A DNA stretch of 59,076 nucleotides from Flavobacterium caseinilyticum (GCF_004349085.1 NZ_SMFM01000012.1:1-59076); one strand, 5' to 3'; positions 22,455-31,859 are shown, counted from the first letter of the stretch. The notes: a model not told the origin generated them from the letters alone. Numbers and translations are program-made.

Positions 22455-22680
22455 AATATCAATTGCAGTGGCAATGGCAAAAATCAATGACAAAACTCAA
22501 TTGCAATCACAATAGCAAAATTCAATTTAAAGAAGATTTATTAATTCAATTTAAATTATAGAATATTTCATAAATGGCAAAGGGATTCTTTTTTGCTTTT
22601 CATTTCTAATTGAGGTATAACATTTTTATTTTCTTCGGACTTTGCTATTGCAATTGAATTTTGCCATTGCAATTGATATT
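22455..22680. repeat. Inverted array of short CAATTGCAATGGCAAAA-like units
   Basis: The left arm (22455-22525) contains several imperfect copies of CAATTGCAATNGCAAAA. The right arm (22641-22680) is the reverse complement of two such units joined together, and both arms begin or end with AATATCAATTGCA. About 115 bases of plain AT-rich DNA lie between them. The whole array fills the 307-base gap upstream of the helicase gene. This looks like microsatellite-type expansion inside an inverted repeat. Confidence 0.7.
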
Positions 22681-22711
22681 TTTCACTTACTTTGTATTAA
22701 AATCTTACTAG

Positions 22712-24133
22712 ATGAATTCCTCCCTGTTTTATAGTCTTTTACAAAAAAAGTTCCCTTTTCAACCTACGTATAAACAGGATATTTTTTTTCAAAAAATCGC
22801 CATTTTTTTAACCGAAACCGATAACAGAACCATTTTTGTATTAAAAGGATATGCGGGTACGGGAAAAACAACCGTTATTTCTACGATTGTAAACAGTTTA
22901 TTAGACATCAATAAAAAATATGTTTTGCTGGCGCCAACAGGTCGTGCGGCTAAAGTAATTGCGAATTATTCGAACAAACCTGCCTTTACGATTCATAAAA
23001 AAATCTATTTCCCTAAGAAATCTTCCGGTGGCGGCGTTTCGTTTACGTTGCAACAAAACAAACATAAGAACACGATTTTTATCGTCGATGAAGCTTCGAT
23101 GATTTCGGATACCAATTCAGATTCTAAGTTATATGAAAACGGTTCCTTGTTAGATGATTTGATTTCCTACGTATATTCGGGAACCAATTGCAAAATGATT
23201 TTATTGGGAGATACCGCTCAGTTGCCTCCGGTGAATTTGGATATCAGTCCGGCTTTGGATATTCAAACTTTGGGAATGAATTATGATAAGGAAGTGGAGC
23301 ATATAGAATTGGACGAAGTGATGCGTCAGGAAGAAAATTCCGGGATTTTGCATAACGCGACCGAGCTTCGGGAATTATTGAAAGATTCCTTTATTGATGA
23401 GTTCAAATTTGATGTGAAGAAATTCAAAGATATTGTTCGATTGACCGATGGTTATGATATTCAGGACGCGATCAATTCTGCCTATAGTAATTATAGTATT
23501 GAAGATACCGCCTTTATTGTTCGTTCTAATAAAAGGGCGAATCAATATAATGAGCAGATCCGAACCAAAATTCTCGATAAAGAAAGTGAACTTTCTACTG
23601 GCGATTTTTTGATGGTAGTGAAAAACAATTATTTTTGGTTGAAAGATTCTGATGAAGCGGGTTTTATTGCCAATGGTGATATTATCGAAGTGTTGGAAAT
23701 TTTCAATATCAAAGAATTGTACGGTTTTAAGTTTGCCAAAGTAAAAATAAGAATGATTGATTACCCGAATCAGATTCCTTTTGAAACCGTCCTATTATTG
23801 GACACCATAAAGAGCGAATCGCCATCGTTAACGTACGAAGAATCCAACCGACTTTATCAGGAAGTGTTGAAAGATTATGAAGGAGATACTAAATTCCAAA
23901 AATTCCAAAAAGTAAAAGCCAACGAATATTTCAATGGTTTACAGGTTAAATTCTCGTATGCAATTACGTGTCATAAGTCTCAAGGTGGTCAGTGGAATAC
24001 TGTTTTTATAGAACAACCGTATTTGCCCGACGGTATCAATCGGGATTACATCCGCTGGTTGTACACCGCAATGACCCGAGCTAAAAATAAATTATATTTG
24101 ATAGGTTTTAAGGATGAGAATTTTGTAGAGTAA
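22712..24133 (+). CDS. RecD-like ATP-dependent DNA helicase (SF1)
   Basis: A 473-residue superfamily 1 helicase, probably 5'-3'. Motif I is KGYAGTGKTT near residue 45, motif Ia LLAPTGRAAKV, motif II IVDEASMIS, motif III LLGDTAQLPPV, motif V TCHKSQGGQW and motif VI LYTAMTRAKNKLYLIG. It lacks the long N-terminal domain of RecD2 and has no RecB or RecC partner here, so it is a stand-alone helicase of the kind common in Bacteroidota, presumed to act in repair or replication. Confidence 0.9.
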   Translation: MNSSLFYSLLQKKFPFQPTYKQDIFFQKIAIFLTETDNRTIFVLKGYAGTGKTTVISTIVNSLLDINKKYVLLAPTGRAAKVIANYSNKPAFTIHKKIYFPKKSSGGGVSFTLQQNKHKNTIFIVDEASMISDTNSDSKLYENGSLLDDLISYVYSGTNCKMILLGDTAQLPPVNLDISPALDIQTLGMNYDKEVEHIELDEVMRQEENSGILHNATELRELLKDSFIDEFKFDVKKFKDIVRLTDGYDIQDAINSAYSNYSIEDTAFIVRSNKRANQYNEQIRTKILDKESELSTGDFLMVVKNNYFWLKDSDEAGFIANGDIIEVLEIFNIKELYGFKFAKVKIRMIDYPNQIPFETVLLLDTIKSESPSLTYEESNRLYQEVLKDYEGDTKFQKFQKVKANEYFNGLQVKFSYAITCHKSQGGQWNTVFIEQPYLPDGINRDYIRWLYTAMTRAKNKLYLIGFKDENFVE

Positions 24134-24143
24134 ATTTTTTAAA

Positions 24144-24220
24144 TTAAACCATTAAGAAATTTAAGGTTATTAAGTAATTTTCCTAACACCTTAAAAAACT
24201 TAAATTTCATAATGGTTTAA
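24144..24220. repeat. Intergenic palindromic repeat, copy 2
   Basis: Terminal inverted repeat of 22 bp with a single mismatch: left end TTAAACCATTAAGAAATTTA at 24144 on, right end at 24199-24220. It shares its ends with the element at 19980-20046 but has a different centre. It lies between the helicase gene and ygiD. Confidence 0.7.
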
Positions 24221-24236
24221 AAATAAATATTTGTTT

Positions 24237-25067
24237 ATGAACACATTAAACGACTTTCATAAAATATCTGGCTCTTTTTCGAATACCGAAAAAATGCCGG
24301 TTTTATTTTTGGGACACGGAAGCCCGATGAACGCGATTGAAGAAAATCAGTTTGTGACGGGTTTTCGAAATTTGGCTAAAACCTTACCGCAACCCAATGC
24401 TATTTTGTGTATTTCGGCGCATTGGTTTACTAATGGGACAAAGGTTACCGCCATGGAAATGCCAAGAACGATTCATGATTTTGGTGGTTTTCCGCAAGCG
24501 TTGTTCGATGTGCAATATCCAGCAAAAGGAAGTCCGGAATTAGCGATAGACACAAAACAATTATTGACACCGGTAGAAGTAGAGCTGGACGAACATTGGG
24601 GTTTGGATCACGGAGCTTGGAGTGTTATTAAACATTTATATCCCGAAGCGAATGTTCCAGTGATTCAGTTGAGTATTGATTACACCAAATCTGGGCAATA
24701 CCATTTTGAACTAGCTCAGAAACTAGGTGCGTTGCGTAGCAAAGGAATCTTGATTGTAGGTAGCGGAAACATTGTTCATAATTTGGGATTGGTCGATTAT
24801 CACAATTTCGATAAAGACAATTACGGCTACGATTGGGCAATTGAAGCAAGGGAAACGGTGAACAACTATTTATTGGACGGGAATTTTCAACCATTGATTG
24901 ATTTTGAAAAACAAAGCAAGGCGTTTCAATTAGCGATTCCTACGCCAGAACATTATTTACCTTTGATTTATACTTTGGGATTAAAAGGAAAAACCGAAGA
25001 GTTAAGTTTGTTCAATGATAAATTATTAGCGGGTTCTTTGAGTATGACTTCGGTGAAGATTGTGTAG
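24237..25067 (+). CDS. ygiD: YgiD-like 4,5-DOPA dioxygenase extradiol family
   Basis: Class III extradiol ring-cleaving dioxygenase fold, about 276 residues. Metal-ligand histidines are expected in FLGHGSPMNA, CISAHWFT and GSGNIVHNLG. HDFGGFPQALFDVQYPAKG is a strong signature of the family. In E. coli YgiD acts on L-DOPA in vitro; the natural substrate here is unknown. The ATG at 24237 is chosen over the TTG at 24231. Confidence 0.9.
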   Translation: MNTLNDFHKISGSFSNTEKMPVLFLGHGSPMNAIEENQFVTGFRNLAKTLPQPNAILCISAHWFTNGTKVTAMEMPRTIHDFGGFPQALFDVQYPAKGSPELAIDTKQLLTPVEVELDEHWGLDHGAWSVIKHLYPEANVPVIQLSIDYTKSGQYHFELAQKLGALRSKGILIVGSGNIVHNLGLVDYHNFDKDNYGYDWAIEARETVNNYLLDGNFQPLIDFEKQSKAFQLAIPTPEHYLPLIYTLGLKGKTEELSLFNDKLLAGSLSMTSVKIV

Positions 25068-25076
25068 AATAAATCT

Positions 25077-25084
25077 TATATTTG
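25077..25084 (+). promoter_or_regulatory. Candidate -7 box for the orphan gene at 25143
   Basis: TATATTTG is a perfect TAnnTTTG match directly after the ygiD stop, giving a leader of about 50 bases. It suggests that the orphan gene is transcribed on its own. Confidence 0.5.
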
Positions 25085-25142
25085 GGGAGTATAAATTAAA
25101 AATCAACAAAGTTATACTAGTTCTTAAATAATTAAAAAAAAT

Positions 25143-25910
25143 ATGAGAGAATTTAATTTCCGCGAAAAAAAACAAATTAGATTATTGACTGATATTAGTT
25201 TTGAAAATGTTGAACTTTTTTCACATTTTCTTCAAGAAAAATATTTCACAAAAACATCCAATATTGCACTTTTCATTTTAGCACAACAGAATAGTTCATT
25301 ATTATATTTCAAAAAAGAAATTTTTGACGATATAAAAAAACGTAAACAAGAATATGGTGAATTTTTAGAACTTATTTCACTAATAAAATATTTAAAAGAA
25401 AATCGATATATTACGATATTTGATATTGATAAAAAAAATGATATATATGTTTTAAAACAAGATTTTTTACCGATTCCAAATCCTGATAAAATTCAGTTTC
25501 TGAATAATCAAAATATTTTAACAATTGATCCTGGTGCGCCAGTAAATATTACTAATGAAAACAATGACATTATTTATTGTGCCCATACATTAGATAAATC
25601 AATAAATGATTTTATTTTAGAAAATTTTACTGGACTAGCTTATGTATCTGAGGATTTAAAATATTTTGTTAAAAATAATTTTAAAACAAAGGAAGATATA
25701 AGATTTATTAATACTCAATCTGCTACTTGGATAAGTATATTTTTGGCTACAATTATTGGCTTATATAGTATTTTTAGAGTGCCAGACAAACAAAGTGTTC
25801 AAATTGCTAAAAGCCAAGTTGATAGCATTATTAATTCAAATAAGAAACAAAAAGATATTCAAAAAGAAATTTTGTTGGAGTTAAGAAATAAAAATAATTT
25901 AAAAAAATAA
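25143..25910 (+). CDS. Unrecognised protein with one membrane segment (255 aa)
   Basis: I do not recognise the family. The N-terminal 190 residues are rich in Lys, Asn, Ile and Phe and look cytosolic, with no signal peptide. One hydrophobic helix ([16 protein letters not shown], about 195-210) is followed by a charged, probably helical tail ([19 protein letters not shown]). The codons are clearly more A/T-rich than those of the flanking ygiD and kdsB, which points to acquisition or relaxed constraint. It may be a membrane-anchored accessory or defence-type protein, but nothing in the sequence proves it. Confidence 0.75.
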   Translation: MREFNFREKKQIRLLTDISFENVELFSHFLQEKYFTKTSNIALFILAQQNSSLLYFKKEIFDDIKKRKQEYGEFLELISLIKYLKENRYITIFDIDKKNDIYVLKQDFLPIPNPDKIQFLNNQNILTIDPGAPVNITNENNDIIYCAHTLDKSINDFILENFTGLAYVSEDLKYFVKNNFKTKEDIRFINTQSATWISIFLATIIGLYSIFRVPDKQSVQIAKSQVDSIINSNKKQKDIQKEILLELRNKNNLKK

Positions 25911-25954
25911 AACTTTGCGACTTAGTGTCTTTGTTTCCAAAAAATATAAAAGTA

Positions 25955-26680
25955 ATGAAAATAATAGCCGTTATTCCCGCCCGTTACGCTTCCACACGAT
26001 TTCCCGCTAAACTGATGCAGGATTTAGGAAGTAAAACAGTTATTTTAAGAACTTATGAATCCGCGATAAACACAAAATTATTTGATGATGTTTTTGTCGT
26101 GACCGATTCAGATTTAATTTATGATGAAATAATTTCTAATGGTGGAAAAGCCATTCGCAGCATCAAGGAACACGAATCAGGAAGCGACCGAATTGCAGAA
26201 GCGATTGAACACCTGGATGTGTCTGTTGTGGTTAATGTGCAGGGAGACGAACCTTTTATCGATGCAGAACCTTTGGCAAAACTTATCGAAATTTTCAGAC
26301 ATGACGCTACTCAGCAAGTCGATTTGGCTTCTTTGATGCGCGAGATAAAAAATGAAGACGAAATTCATAATCCCAATAATGTAAAAGTGGTGGTGGATCA
26401 AAACGGATTTGCTTTGTACTTTTCACGTTCGGTAATTCCGTATGCAAGAGAGAAAAATGTGGGCGTTCGTTATTTTCAACATATCGGAATTTATGCTTTT
26501 AGAAAACAGGCATTGTTAGATTTTTACCATTTACCAATGAAATCTTTGGAAGCATCCGAAAAACTGGAGCAATTACGATATCTGGAATTTGGAAAACGAA
26601 TCAAGATGGTCGAAACCACTCATGTTGGAATTGGGATTGATACTCCGGAAGATTTAGAAAAAGCAAGAAAGATGTTGTAA
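25955..26680 (+). CDS. kdsB: CMP-KDO synthetase (3-deoxy-manno-octulosonate cytidylyltransferase)
   Basis: Activates KDO with CTP for lipopolysaccharide core assembly. It starts [20 protein letters not shown], which carries the nucleotide-binding signature. [11 protein letters not shown] and [14 protein letters not shown] are further family motifs. The ATG at 25955 is chosen; an upstream in-frame GTG at 25925 adds only non-conserved residues and lies in intergenic-type DNA (ACTTTGCGACTTAGTGTCTT). Confidence 0.95.
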   Translation: MKIIAVIPARYASTRFPAKLMQDLGSKTVILRTYESAINTKLFDDVFVVTDSDLIYDEIISNGGKAIRSIKEHESGSDRIAEAIEHLDVSVVVNVQGDEPFIDAEPLAKLIEIFRHDATQQVDLASLMREIKNEDEIHNPNNVKVVVDQNGFALYFSRSVIPYAREKNVGVRYFQHIGIYAFRKQALLDFYHLPMKSLEASEKLEQLRYLEFGKRIKMVETTHVGIGIDTPEDLEKARKML

Positions 26681-26681
26681 T

Positions 26682-27392
26682 TTACTCTAGATTTTCATGG
26701 TCAAAATAGCCTTTCGGTTTTAGTTTGGCGGAAAAGAAATTTAAGAAAAGGAAAATAAAAAACAGAAACACTAACGCTTGTGTACTGACCAGAAATTTCC
26801 CGACTGTAGTAATTGGATAATAATCTCCATACCCAACAGTAGAGGAGGTCATTATACTAAAATAAACCGCATCAAACCAATGAAAGAAGGGTTTGTTCAA
26901 GTAACTGCCAACGGAATAAAAGACGGCATATCCAAATGCAATCTCTAAATAATTAAATAAAAGCAATAACATCGATCTTCTGTATGATCGCGGTTTGGAA
27001 AATCGATCAGAAGCAAAAATCAATGTTGGAATGTACAAAACGGTTTCCAGAAAAACATAAATAAGAATCCAGATGAGCCATTGATGACTTTGCCAATGGT
27101 TTATCAAAATCACAATTGGAAAAATTACTTTGGCTAAAACATAGAAATCCAATGCTAAATCCTGATATTCGACTCCTTTCTTGCTGGCCAAATATTTTAT
27201 GTAAATTCCAGGGAAAAGTAATTGAGAAGAGGCAAGAAATAATCGCACTATTTTTTCGATACCATTGTCTTCATGATGATCATTATTCCAAATGGATTGA
27301 ATATTCTGTATCCGTTTTTGAATGGGATTAAATTTAGGTTGAGCGCCCTTTGACGTTTTTCCGAGAAGAAGTTTTTTTAATATTTTTTTCAT
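26682..27392 (-). CDS. Two-pore-helix type potassium channel
   Basis: A 236-residue ion channel. A cytosolic basic N-terminus is followed by hydrophobic helices near 80-98, 105-125 and 143-162. The pore helix and selectivity filter TVGYGD lie at residues 185-190, and the final helix is near 198-225. There is no C-terminal RCK/TrkA domain. The GYGD filter establishes K+ selectivity. The stop lies one base from that of kdsB (convergent). Confidence 0.92.
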   Translation of the reverse strand: MKKILKKLLLGKTSKGAQPKFNPIQKRIQNIQSIWNNDHHEDNGIEKIVRLFLASSQLLFPGIYIKYLASKKGVEYQDLALDFYVLAKVIFPIVILINHWQSHQWLIWILIYVFLETVLYIPTLIFASDRFSKPRSYRRSMLLLLFNYLEIAFGYAVFYSVGSYLNKPFFHWFDAVYFSIMTSSTVGYGDYYPITTVGKFLVSTQALVFLFFIFLFLNFFSAKLKPKGYFDHENLE

Positions 27393-27494
27393 TCCAGCAA
27401 CTTATTAAAGAGGGCTGTGTAAGAGTACAAAATAATTGCGTTGCTTTAATACAATAGGATTATAAATTTAGAAATAACATATTTCCATCAAAAT

Positions 27495-28160
27495 TTAATC
27501 CAATTTTTCGATCACGATCAACTCATTGTGAACTTCAACTCTAGGAATTGTTTTAATTTTAAATTCACTTTTGAAAAACTCGGATACGTATTTTTTATTT
27601 CTTAGATTTTGGCTTTCATCCAATAGCATCGTATTGAAAAGAATAAAACCATGACTTTTCAAAAGAAAGCAAATTCTGTTGATGAAAAAGGTTTCAAATA
27701 GAAAATTTGGCATTGTTGTATCCTGAAAAATATCAATAATAATTAAATCGTATTTGGTTTTGGTTTTCAAAACAAATTCGAAAGCATCATCAATTACAAT
27801 TTCGAGATTTTTTACTTCGTCTAATTTAAAATATGTATTGGCTATTTTAATTATTTCAGGGTCAATTTCAACTCCGGTAATTTTTCCTTTGTATTTTATT
27901 TCATCAACCAATGTTTTGATAACGCTTCCACCGGCAACTCCCAGAACTAAAATATGCTTCATCGGAACTATCTTTTCATAGCCAATGTTTTTTAATCCAA
28001 ATCTTAAAATGCGTTGCAAACTGCCATACGAATAATTGGCATTTTTAGAATCTAAAACCAATTCACCATTTGTCCAAGTCACTTCAATCGATTTACTTAA
28101 AGAAGATTTTGTTTCATAAATTTTTATCGGAATTAGATAACTGAATATTTTTTTAATCAT
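27495..28160 (-). CDS. Spermidine-synthase-like class I methyltransferase fold protein
   Basis: A 221-residue protein of the spermidine synthase-like Rossmann superfamily. The nucleotide loop reads LVLGVAGGSVIKTL where authentic SpeE has GGGDG. The acidic residues follow in GVEIDPEIIKIA and VIDDAFEFV, then LIIIDIFQD. Without the GGGDG aspartate and the usual YHE substrate motif, aminopropyl transfer is doubtful; a methyltransferase-like or other role is possible. A broken copy of its 5' end lies 5 kb away at 33062-33167. Confidence 0.8.
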   Translation of the reverse strand: MIKKIFSYLIPIKIYETKSSLSKSIEVTWTNGELVLDSKNANYSYGSLQRILRFGLKNIGYEKIVPMKHILVLGVAGGSVIKTLVDEIKYKGKITGVEIDPEIIKIANTYFKLDEVKNLEIVIDDAFEFVLKTKTKYDLIIIDIFQDTTMPNFLFETFFINRICFLLKSHGFILFNTMLLDESQNLRNKKYVSEFFKSEFKIKTIPRVEVHNELIVIEKLD

Positions 28161-28260
28161 TGGTTGCGGTTTTATCCAAAAATAAGATTTTAATTATTTC
28201 TTTTATATCAAATAAAAACAATTTTGCAAATAGATATTCTTCAGATTGTAATTATTGGAG
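28080..28260. repeat. Junction duplicate, copy A
   Basis: This stretch (5' end of the spermidine-synthase-like gene plus its upstream DNA) aligns with 33080-33265. Shared blocks include GATAACTGAATATTTTTTT, ATCATTGGT-GCGGTTTT and AAAAACAATTTT. Bases 28216-28245 align with the first codons of the acyltransferase gene at 33229, so this copy holds a decayed start of that gene. Confidence 0.75.
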
Positions 28261-28376
28261 AAGAAGGATTTCTATATTTTTGAAAAAATATTATTGTAAT
28301 GAAAGTTTTAGTGAATTTTCAATAATTACTTTTGTACGCGCATTTCTCTTTCGAGGTCTGTCTCAATTTGTACTTT

Positions 28377-29195
28377 TTACGGTAAAATAACTAGGGGAGT
28401 CTGCCCTTCATAGACTAATTCGTTAATCAGGAATTTTCTGAAAAGCTGGTCTGTCAAATGGCGTGACCCTTTTTGAACAATCAGCATTTCATCAATTTTA
28501 TTGTTTATTACTTTCTTAATATCATCAAATGGATTGCTGCCTTCGTAAATTGCAAAAGTTGTAGTAAATCTTTCGGCAAACAATTCAGATAAATCTCTAA
28601 GCAGTTTTTCTGTCCCTATTGTTTTTTCATTCGGTTTGGACAAGTAGAAAAAGGTTATTCTTGTGTTTTTTTTGTCGATTAATTCCAAAAAATTATTAAG
28701 TTCTAATAAATTCAAGGGGTGTTTTTCTGTCACTGCAACAAATATTTTTTCGTGAGAAAAAGTGGCTATTTCTCTCGGCATTGCAACTACAATACTTTTT
28801 ATGTTGTCAATTACCTCTAATGCCACGCTTCCGATAAATATCTTTTTTAAAAATCCTGTTCCTTTAAGACCAACAAAGATTAAATTTTCGTAGGCTTCTT
28901 CTAATAACTTGGGCAAAGTTATTTCCAGATTACTTTCCGAAACGCAATAAGATACTTTAACAGTTGGTGGAATTAATCTCTTAGCTAGTGCTTTTAATTT
29001 TTGTAATGCTTCGTCATTGCCTTGTTCAGCGATGCTTTTTTTGCGGTCATAGTCAGTAAATACTGGTGCCAGTACTGTGGTTTGATGAACTAATAGAAGT
29101 TCAGCATTTACGTGTTTGTTCCAATCGCAGGCGTATTTTAATAAGTTGCCTGAATATTCTGAAAAGTCTATAAGTATTATAAATCGTTTTTTCAT
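28377..29195 (-). CDS. Tandem universal stress protein
   Basis: Two UspA domains in 272 residues. The first begins RFIILIDFSEYSGNLLKYA and contains the nucleotide-binding pattern GLKGTGFLKKIFIGSVA. The second (about 145-272) is degenerate and lacks that pattern. It ends the minus-strand unit SPFH - antiporter - Usp, with only four bases to the antiporter gene. It may sense ATP or energy status for the antiporter, by inference from the coupling. Confidence 0.9.
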   Translation of the reverse strand: MKKRFIILIDFSEYSGNLLKYACDWNKHVNAELLLVHQTTVLAPVFTDYDRKKSIAEQGNDEALQKLKALAKRLIPPTVKVSYCVSESNLEITLPKLLEEAYENLIFVGLKGTGFLKKIFIGSVALEVIDNIKSIVVAMPREIATFSHEKIFVAVTEKHPLNLLELNNFLELIDKKNTRITFFYLSKPNEKTIGTEKLLRDLSELFAERFTTTFAIYEGSNPFDDIKKVINNKIDEMLIVQKGSRHLTDQLFRKFLINELVYEGQTPLVILP

Positions 29196-29199
29196 AGCA

Positions 29200-30681
29200 T
29201 TAAGATTTTTGTGGATGAAATTTTTTGTCTAGGCTGTCATTTACTTTGGTGAAAACCTTTTGATCATCACCAAGAACCATTAACGTGTCTTTAGCTTCAA
29301 TTACCGTAGAACCGCCTGGTCTTATATATTCGCCATTTCGTTTAATCATAACAATAAACGCGGATTTTGGAAAACTTAAATCAACAATTCTTTTGTTTAC
29401 GGCAAAGAAGTCTGGTAAAATTTCGATTTCCTGCAACGTAGATTTAGGAATATTTGAAATAATACTTTCAATATCAGAAAAAGGTTTAATTTTTTCTGGC
29501 AAAGCAACATTCAGCCATTTTGCAACAAGTGGTAGTGTTGTTCCCTGAATTAGAACAGAGGTAACTGAAATAAAAAATACAATATTAAATATCATATGGG
29601 CTTTTTCAATTCCTGCTAGTAATGGGTACGTTGCAAACACGATTGGAACAGCCCCGCGCAAACCGACCCAAGAAATATAGAAACGCCTTCTTAATCTCAT
29701 TTTAAAAAAAATCAAACTTAAGAAAACGCTTACTGGCCGGGCAACAACAATCAGGAATAATGAAATAAGTAATCCAATGCCCATATATGGAAAGACTTGA
29801 GAAGGGAAAACAAGTAGGCCCAAAGTGAGAAACAAAACGATTTGCATAAGCCACGCTAAGCCGTCGTACATTTTAAAGATGGTTTTTTTGTGTATAAGGT
29901 CTTGATTGCCTAAATAAACCGCACAAATATATATGGCAAGAAAACCATTGCCACCTATAAAATCGGTTGCCGAAAATGTAATAAACATTAGCGCGATGAC
30001 TAGCACAGGATAAAGACCTTCATAATCGAGTTTGATACTGTTGATGATGAATTTGCTTAGCCTGCCAAAACCAAAACCTGCAATTGCGCCGAAAATCATT
30101 TGTTGAAAAAATAGAGGAATAATAGAAATCACACTGAGGTCTTTGTTAATTACTAGTGTCAGAAATGCAATGGTCAGCACATAAGCGGTTGGGTCGTTAC
30201 TTCCGGTTTCTAATTCTAAAGTAGGTCTGAGATTTGTTTTCAAAGTAAGTCCTTTTGAACGTAAAATTGAAAATACCGCAGCTGCGTCTGTGGAAGATAC
30301 AATAGAACCCAACAACATACTTTCATAAATGGTAAAGTCGGTAACGAACCAAACAAAAATGCCAAGTGAAATTGCTGTAAGCAAAACGCCTAACGTAGAG
30401 AGAACAATTCCTTCCCGAAGAATGGGTTTTACTGAAGACCAATTAGTGTCAAGTCCCCCTGAAAATAAAATAAAATTAAGGGCAACAATACCAATGAATT
30501 GCGCAGTTTGAGGGTCGTCAAAGTGGATGCCTATAATGCCTTCAGAACCTGCTAACATTCCTATTGCCAAAAAGAGTAATAAAGTTGGGACTCCAAATTT
30601 ATAAGAAGTTTTACCTACAATTATGCTTACAAAAAGCAACAGAGAACCAACTAATAGAATATTTTCAATCGTTAAATTCAT
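29200..30681 (-). CDS. nhaP2: K+/H+ antiporter, CPA1 family with TrkA_C domain (NhaP2/CvrA type)
   Basis: A 493-residue inner-membrane cation/proton antiporter. About twelve helices fill residues 5-395, with the ion-site region ILFSGGLDTNW and SIVSSTDAAAVFSILR (helix with tandem acidic and Ser/Thr residues) and ELETGSNDPTAYVLT. The C-terminal 90 residues form a cytosolic TrkA_C-like regulatory domain (KRIVDLSFPKSAFIVMIKR, KDTLMVLGDDQKVFTKV). It lies between SPFH and Usp genes in one tight operon, which points to K+ or pH homeostasis under stress. Confidence 0.92.
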   Translation of the reverse strand: MNLTIENILLVGSLLLFVSIIVGKTSYKFGVPTLLLFLAIGMLAGSEGIIGIHFDDPQTAQFIGIVALNFILFSGGLDTNWSSVKPILREGIVLSTLGVLLTAISLGIFVWFVTDFTIYESMLLGSIVSSTDAAAVFSILRSKGLTLKTNLRPTLELETGSNDPTAYVLTIAFLTLVINKDLSVISIIPLFFQQMIFGAIAGFGFGRLSKFIINSIKLDYEGLYPVLVIALMFITFSATDFIGGNGFLAIYICAVYLGNQDLIHKKTIFKMYDGLAWLMQIVLFLTLGLLVFPSQVFPYMGIGLLISLFLIVVARPVSVFLSLIFFKMRLRRRFYISWVGLRGAVPIVFATYPLLAGIEKAHMIFNIVFFISVTSVLIQGTTLPLVAKWLNVALPEKIKPFSDIESIISNIPKSTLQEIEILPDFFAVNKRIVDLSFPKSAFIVMIKRNGEYIRPGGSTVIEAKDTLMVLGDDQKVFTKVNDSLDKKFHPQKS

Positions 30682-30686
30682 TTAGT

Positions 30687-31544
30687 TTATTTTAACGGTA
30701 CCACTCCTGCCATTTCTCCAATTATATTTACCAATTCTGTTCCGGCTGGAACTACAATTTTTGCATTTGATTTTAATGACACTTCAACGGTTTCCAATTT
30801 TTTGAATAATTGTGCATTGCCCGTGAAATATTTATCGGCAGCTTCGTTTACTAATTTGATTGCCTCGGCTTCGCCCTCGGCATTCAGTATTTTAGATTTT
30901 TTTACGCCTTCGGCTTCTTTTATTTTGGCACGCTTCACACCATCGGCAACAGTTTCTGCTGCAGTAGCATAATCCACGGCAGCAATTTTTTCGTTCTCGG
31001 CTTTTACCACCTTGTTCATTGTTTCCTGCACGTCTTTTGGTGGGTCAATCTCCTTTAATTCCGTACGAACGATAATAATTCCCCAGTTTTTTGTTTCGTC
31101 CGATAATGTTCGATGAAACTCAGAATTTATCTTGTTTCTTTCACTGTTGGCGGATTTTAGTGTAAGTGTTCCAATGATATTTCGGAGTGTGGTCCGTGAA
31201 AGGTTTACAATTTGTGATTTGTAATCAAACACATGATATTGAGAGCTTTTTACATTTTCTTCTTCCTCCAAAACTTTAAAATAAACTACGGCATCCACAC
31301 GAGCATTAAGGTTGTCATTGGTTATGATTTCTTGTGGTTCGGCATCGACCATTTGTTCGGTTATATTTACAAAAAACAAACGGTCAATGATTGGAATTAT
31401 CCAGTGAAATCCGGGATGAGCGAACTTTTTATACTTACCCAGACGTTCTATCAATCCTCTTTGTGTGGGCCTGATTATTCTGATTCCAGCAAAGAAAATA
31501 AAGACGACAATGAAGATGATGCTATAAATAATTGATGTGTTCAT
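30687..31544 (-). CDS. SPFH/Band 7 (stomatin-like) membrane protein
   Basis: An N-terminal membrane hairpin (residues 4-24) is followed by the SPFH domain, which starts RPTQRGLIERLGKYKKFAHPG, and by an Ala/Glu/Lys-rich coiled coil at about 170-235. Such proteins form ring-like microdomains and often help associated membrane proteins. No NfeD partner is present. It is five bases upstream of the antiporter gene, so it may organise the antiporter. Confidence 0.92.
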   Translation of the reverse strand: MNTSIIYSIIFIVVFIFFAGIRIIRPTQRGLIERLGKYKKFAHPGFHWIIPIIDRLFFVNITEQMVDAEPQEIITNDNLNARVDAVVYFKVLEEEENVKSSQYHVFDYKSQIVNLSRTTLRNIIGTLTLKSANSERNKINSEFHRTLSDETKNWGIIIVRTELKEIDPPKDVQETMNKVVKAENEKIAAVDYATAAETVADGVKRAKIKEAEGVKKSKILNAEGEAEAIKLVNEAADKYFTGNAQLFKKLETVEVSLKSNAKIVVPAGTELVNIIGEMAGVVPLK

Positions 31545-31859
31545 TTTTTCGTTTTTAAATTGTTAATAAAAATTATTCAACCTACTTACTCACTTCTATT
31601 GTTTTCCATTACAATACTGATGCGCAACTTATCGTCTTAAAATAGGATCAGAGATTTCTGGAACTTGTTTAAAAGTGAGCGGAAAATCTTTGAATTGCAT
31701 CGAAATTATTTTTTATACTTTTCATAGTTCTCAATTATTTTAAATAATTTTATAACTGATAGCTATTTAGCTACATATAATTTTAATTCGCGGATTAAAA
31801 AAAAGTTTAGCTTGAATAATTATTGAATAACCATTTAAATGTCAATTATTTAAAAGTGT
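31545..31859. other. Intergenic region, no gene seen
   Basis: About 315 AT-rich bases between two minus-strand genes. No credible ORF or strong terminator was found; only a weak 5-bp hairpin (TAGCT-ATTT-AGCTA) near 31760. The SPFH promoter probably lies here, but no perfect TAnnTTTG is seen on the minus strand. Confidence 0.4.

Noticed and set aside
25911..25954. ACTTTGCGACTTAGTGTCTT before kdsB as an insertion-sequence end
   Set aside because: A single short copy without inverted partner; it may belong to a short flavobacterial intergenic repeat, but nothing in the window confirms it.
28160..28390. Plus-strand 76-codon frame between the spermidine-synthase-like and Usp genes
   Set aside because: It is better explained as duplicated upstream DNA plus the decayed acyltransferase start; the product has no plausible domain.
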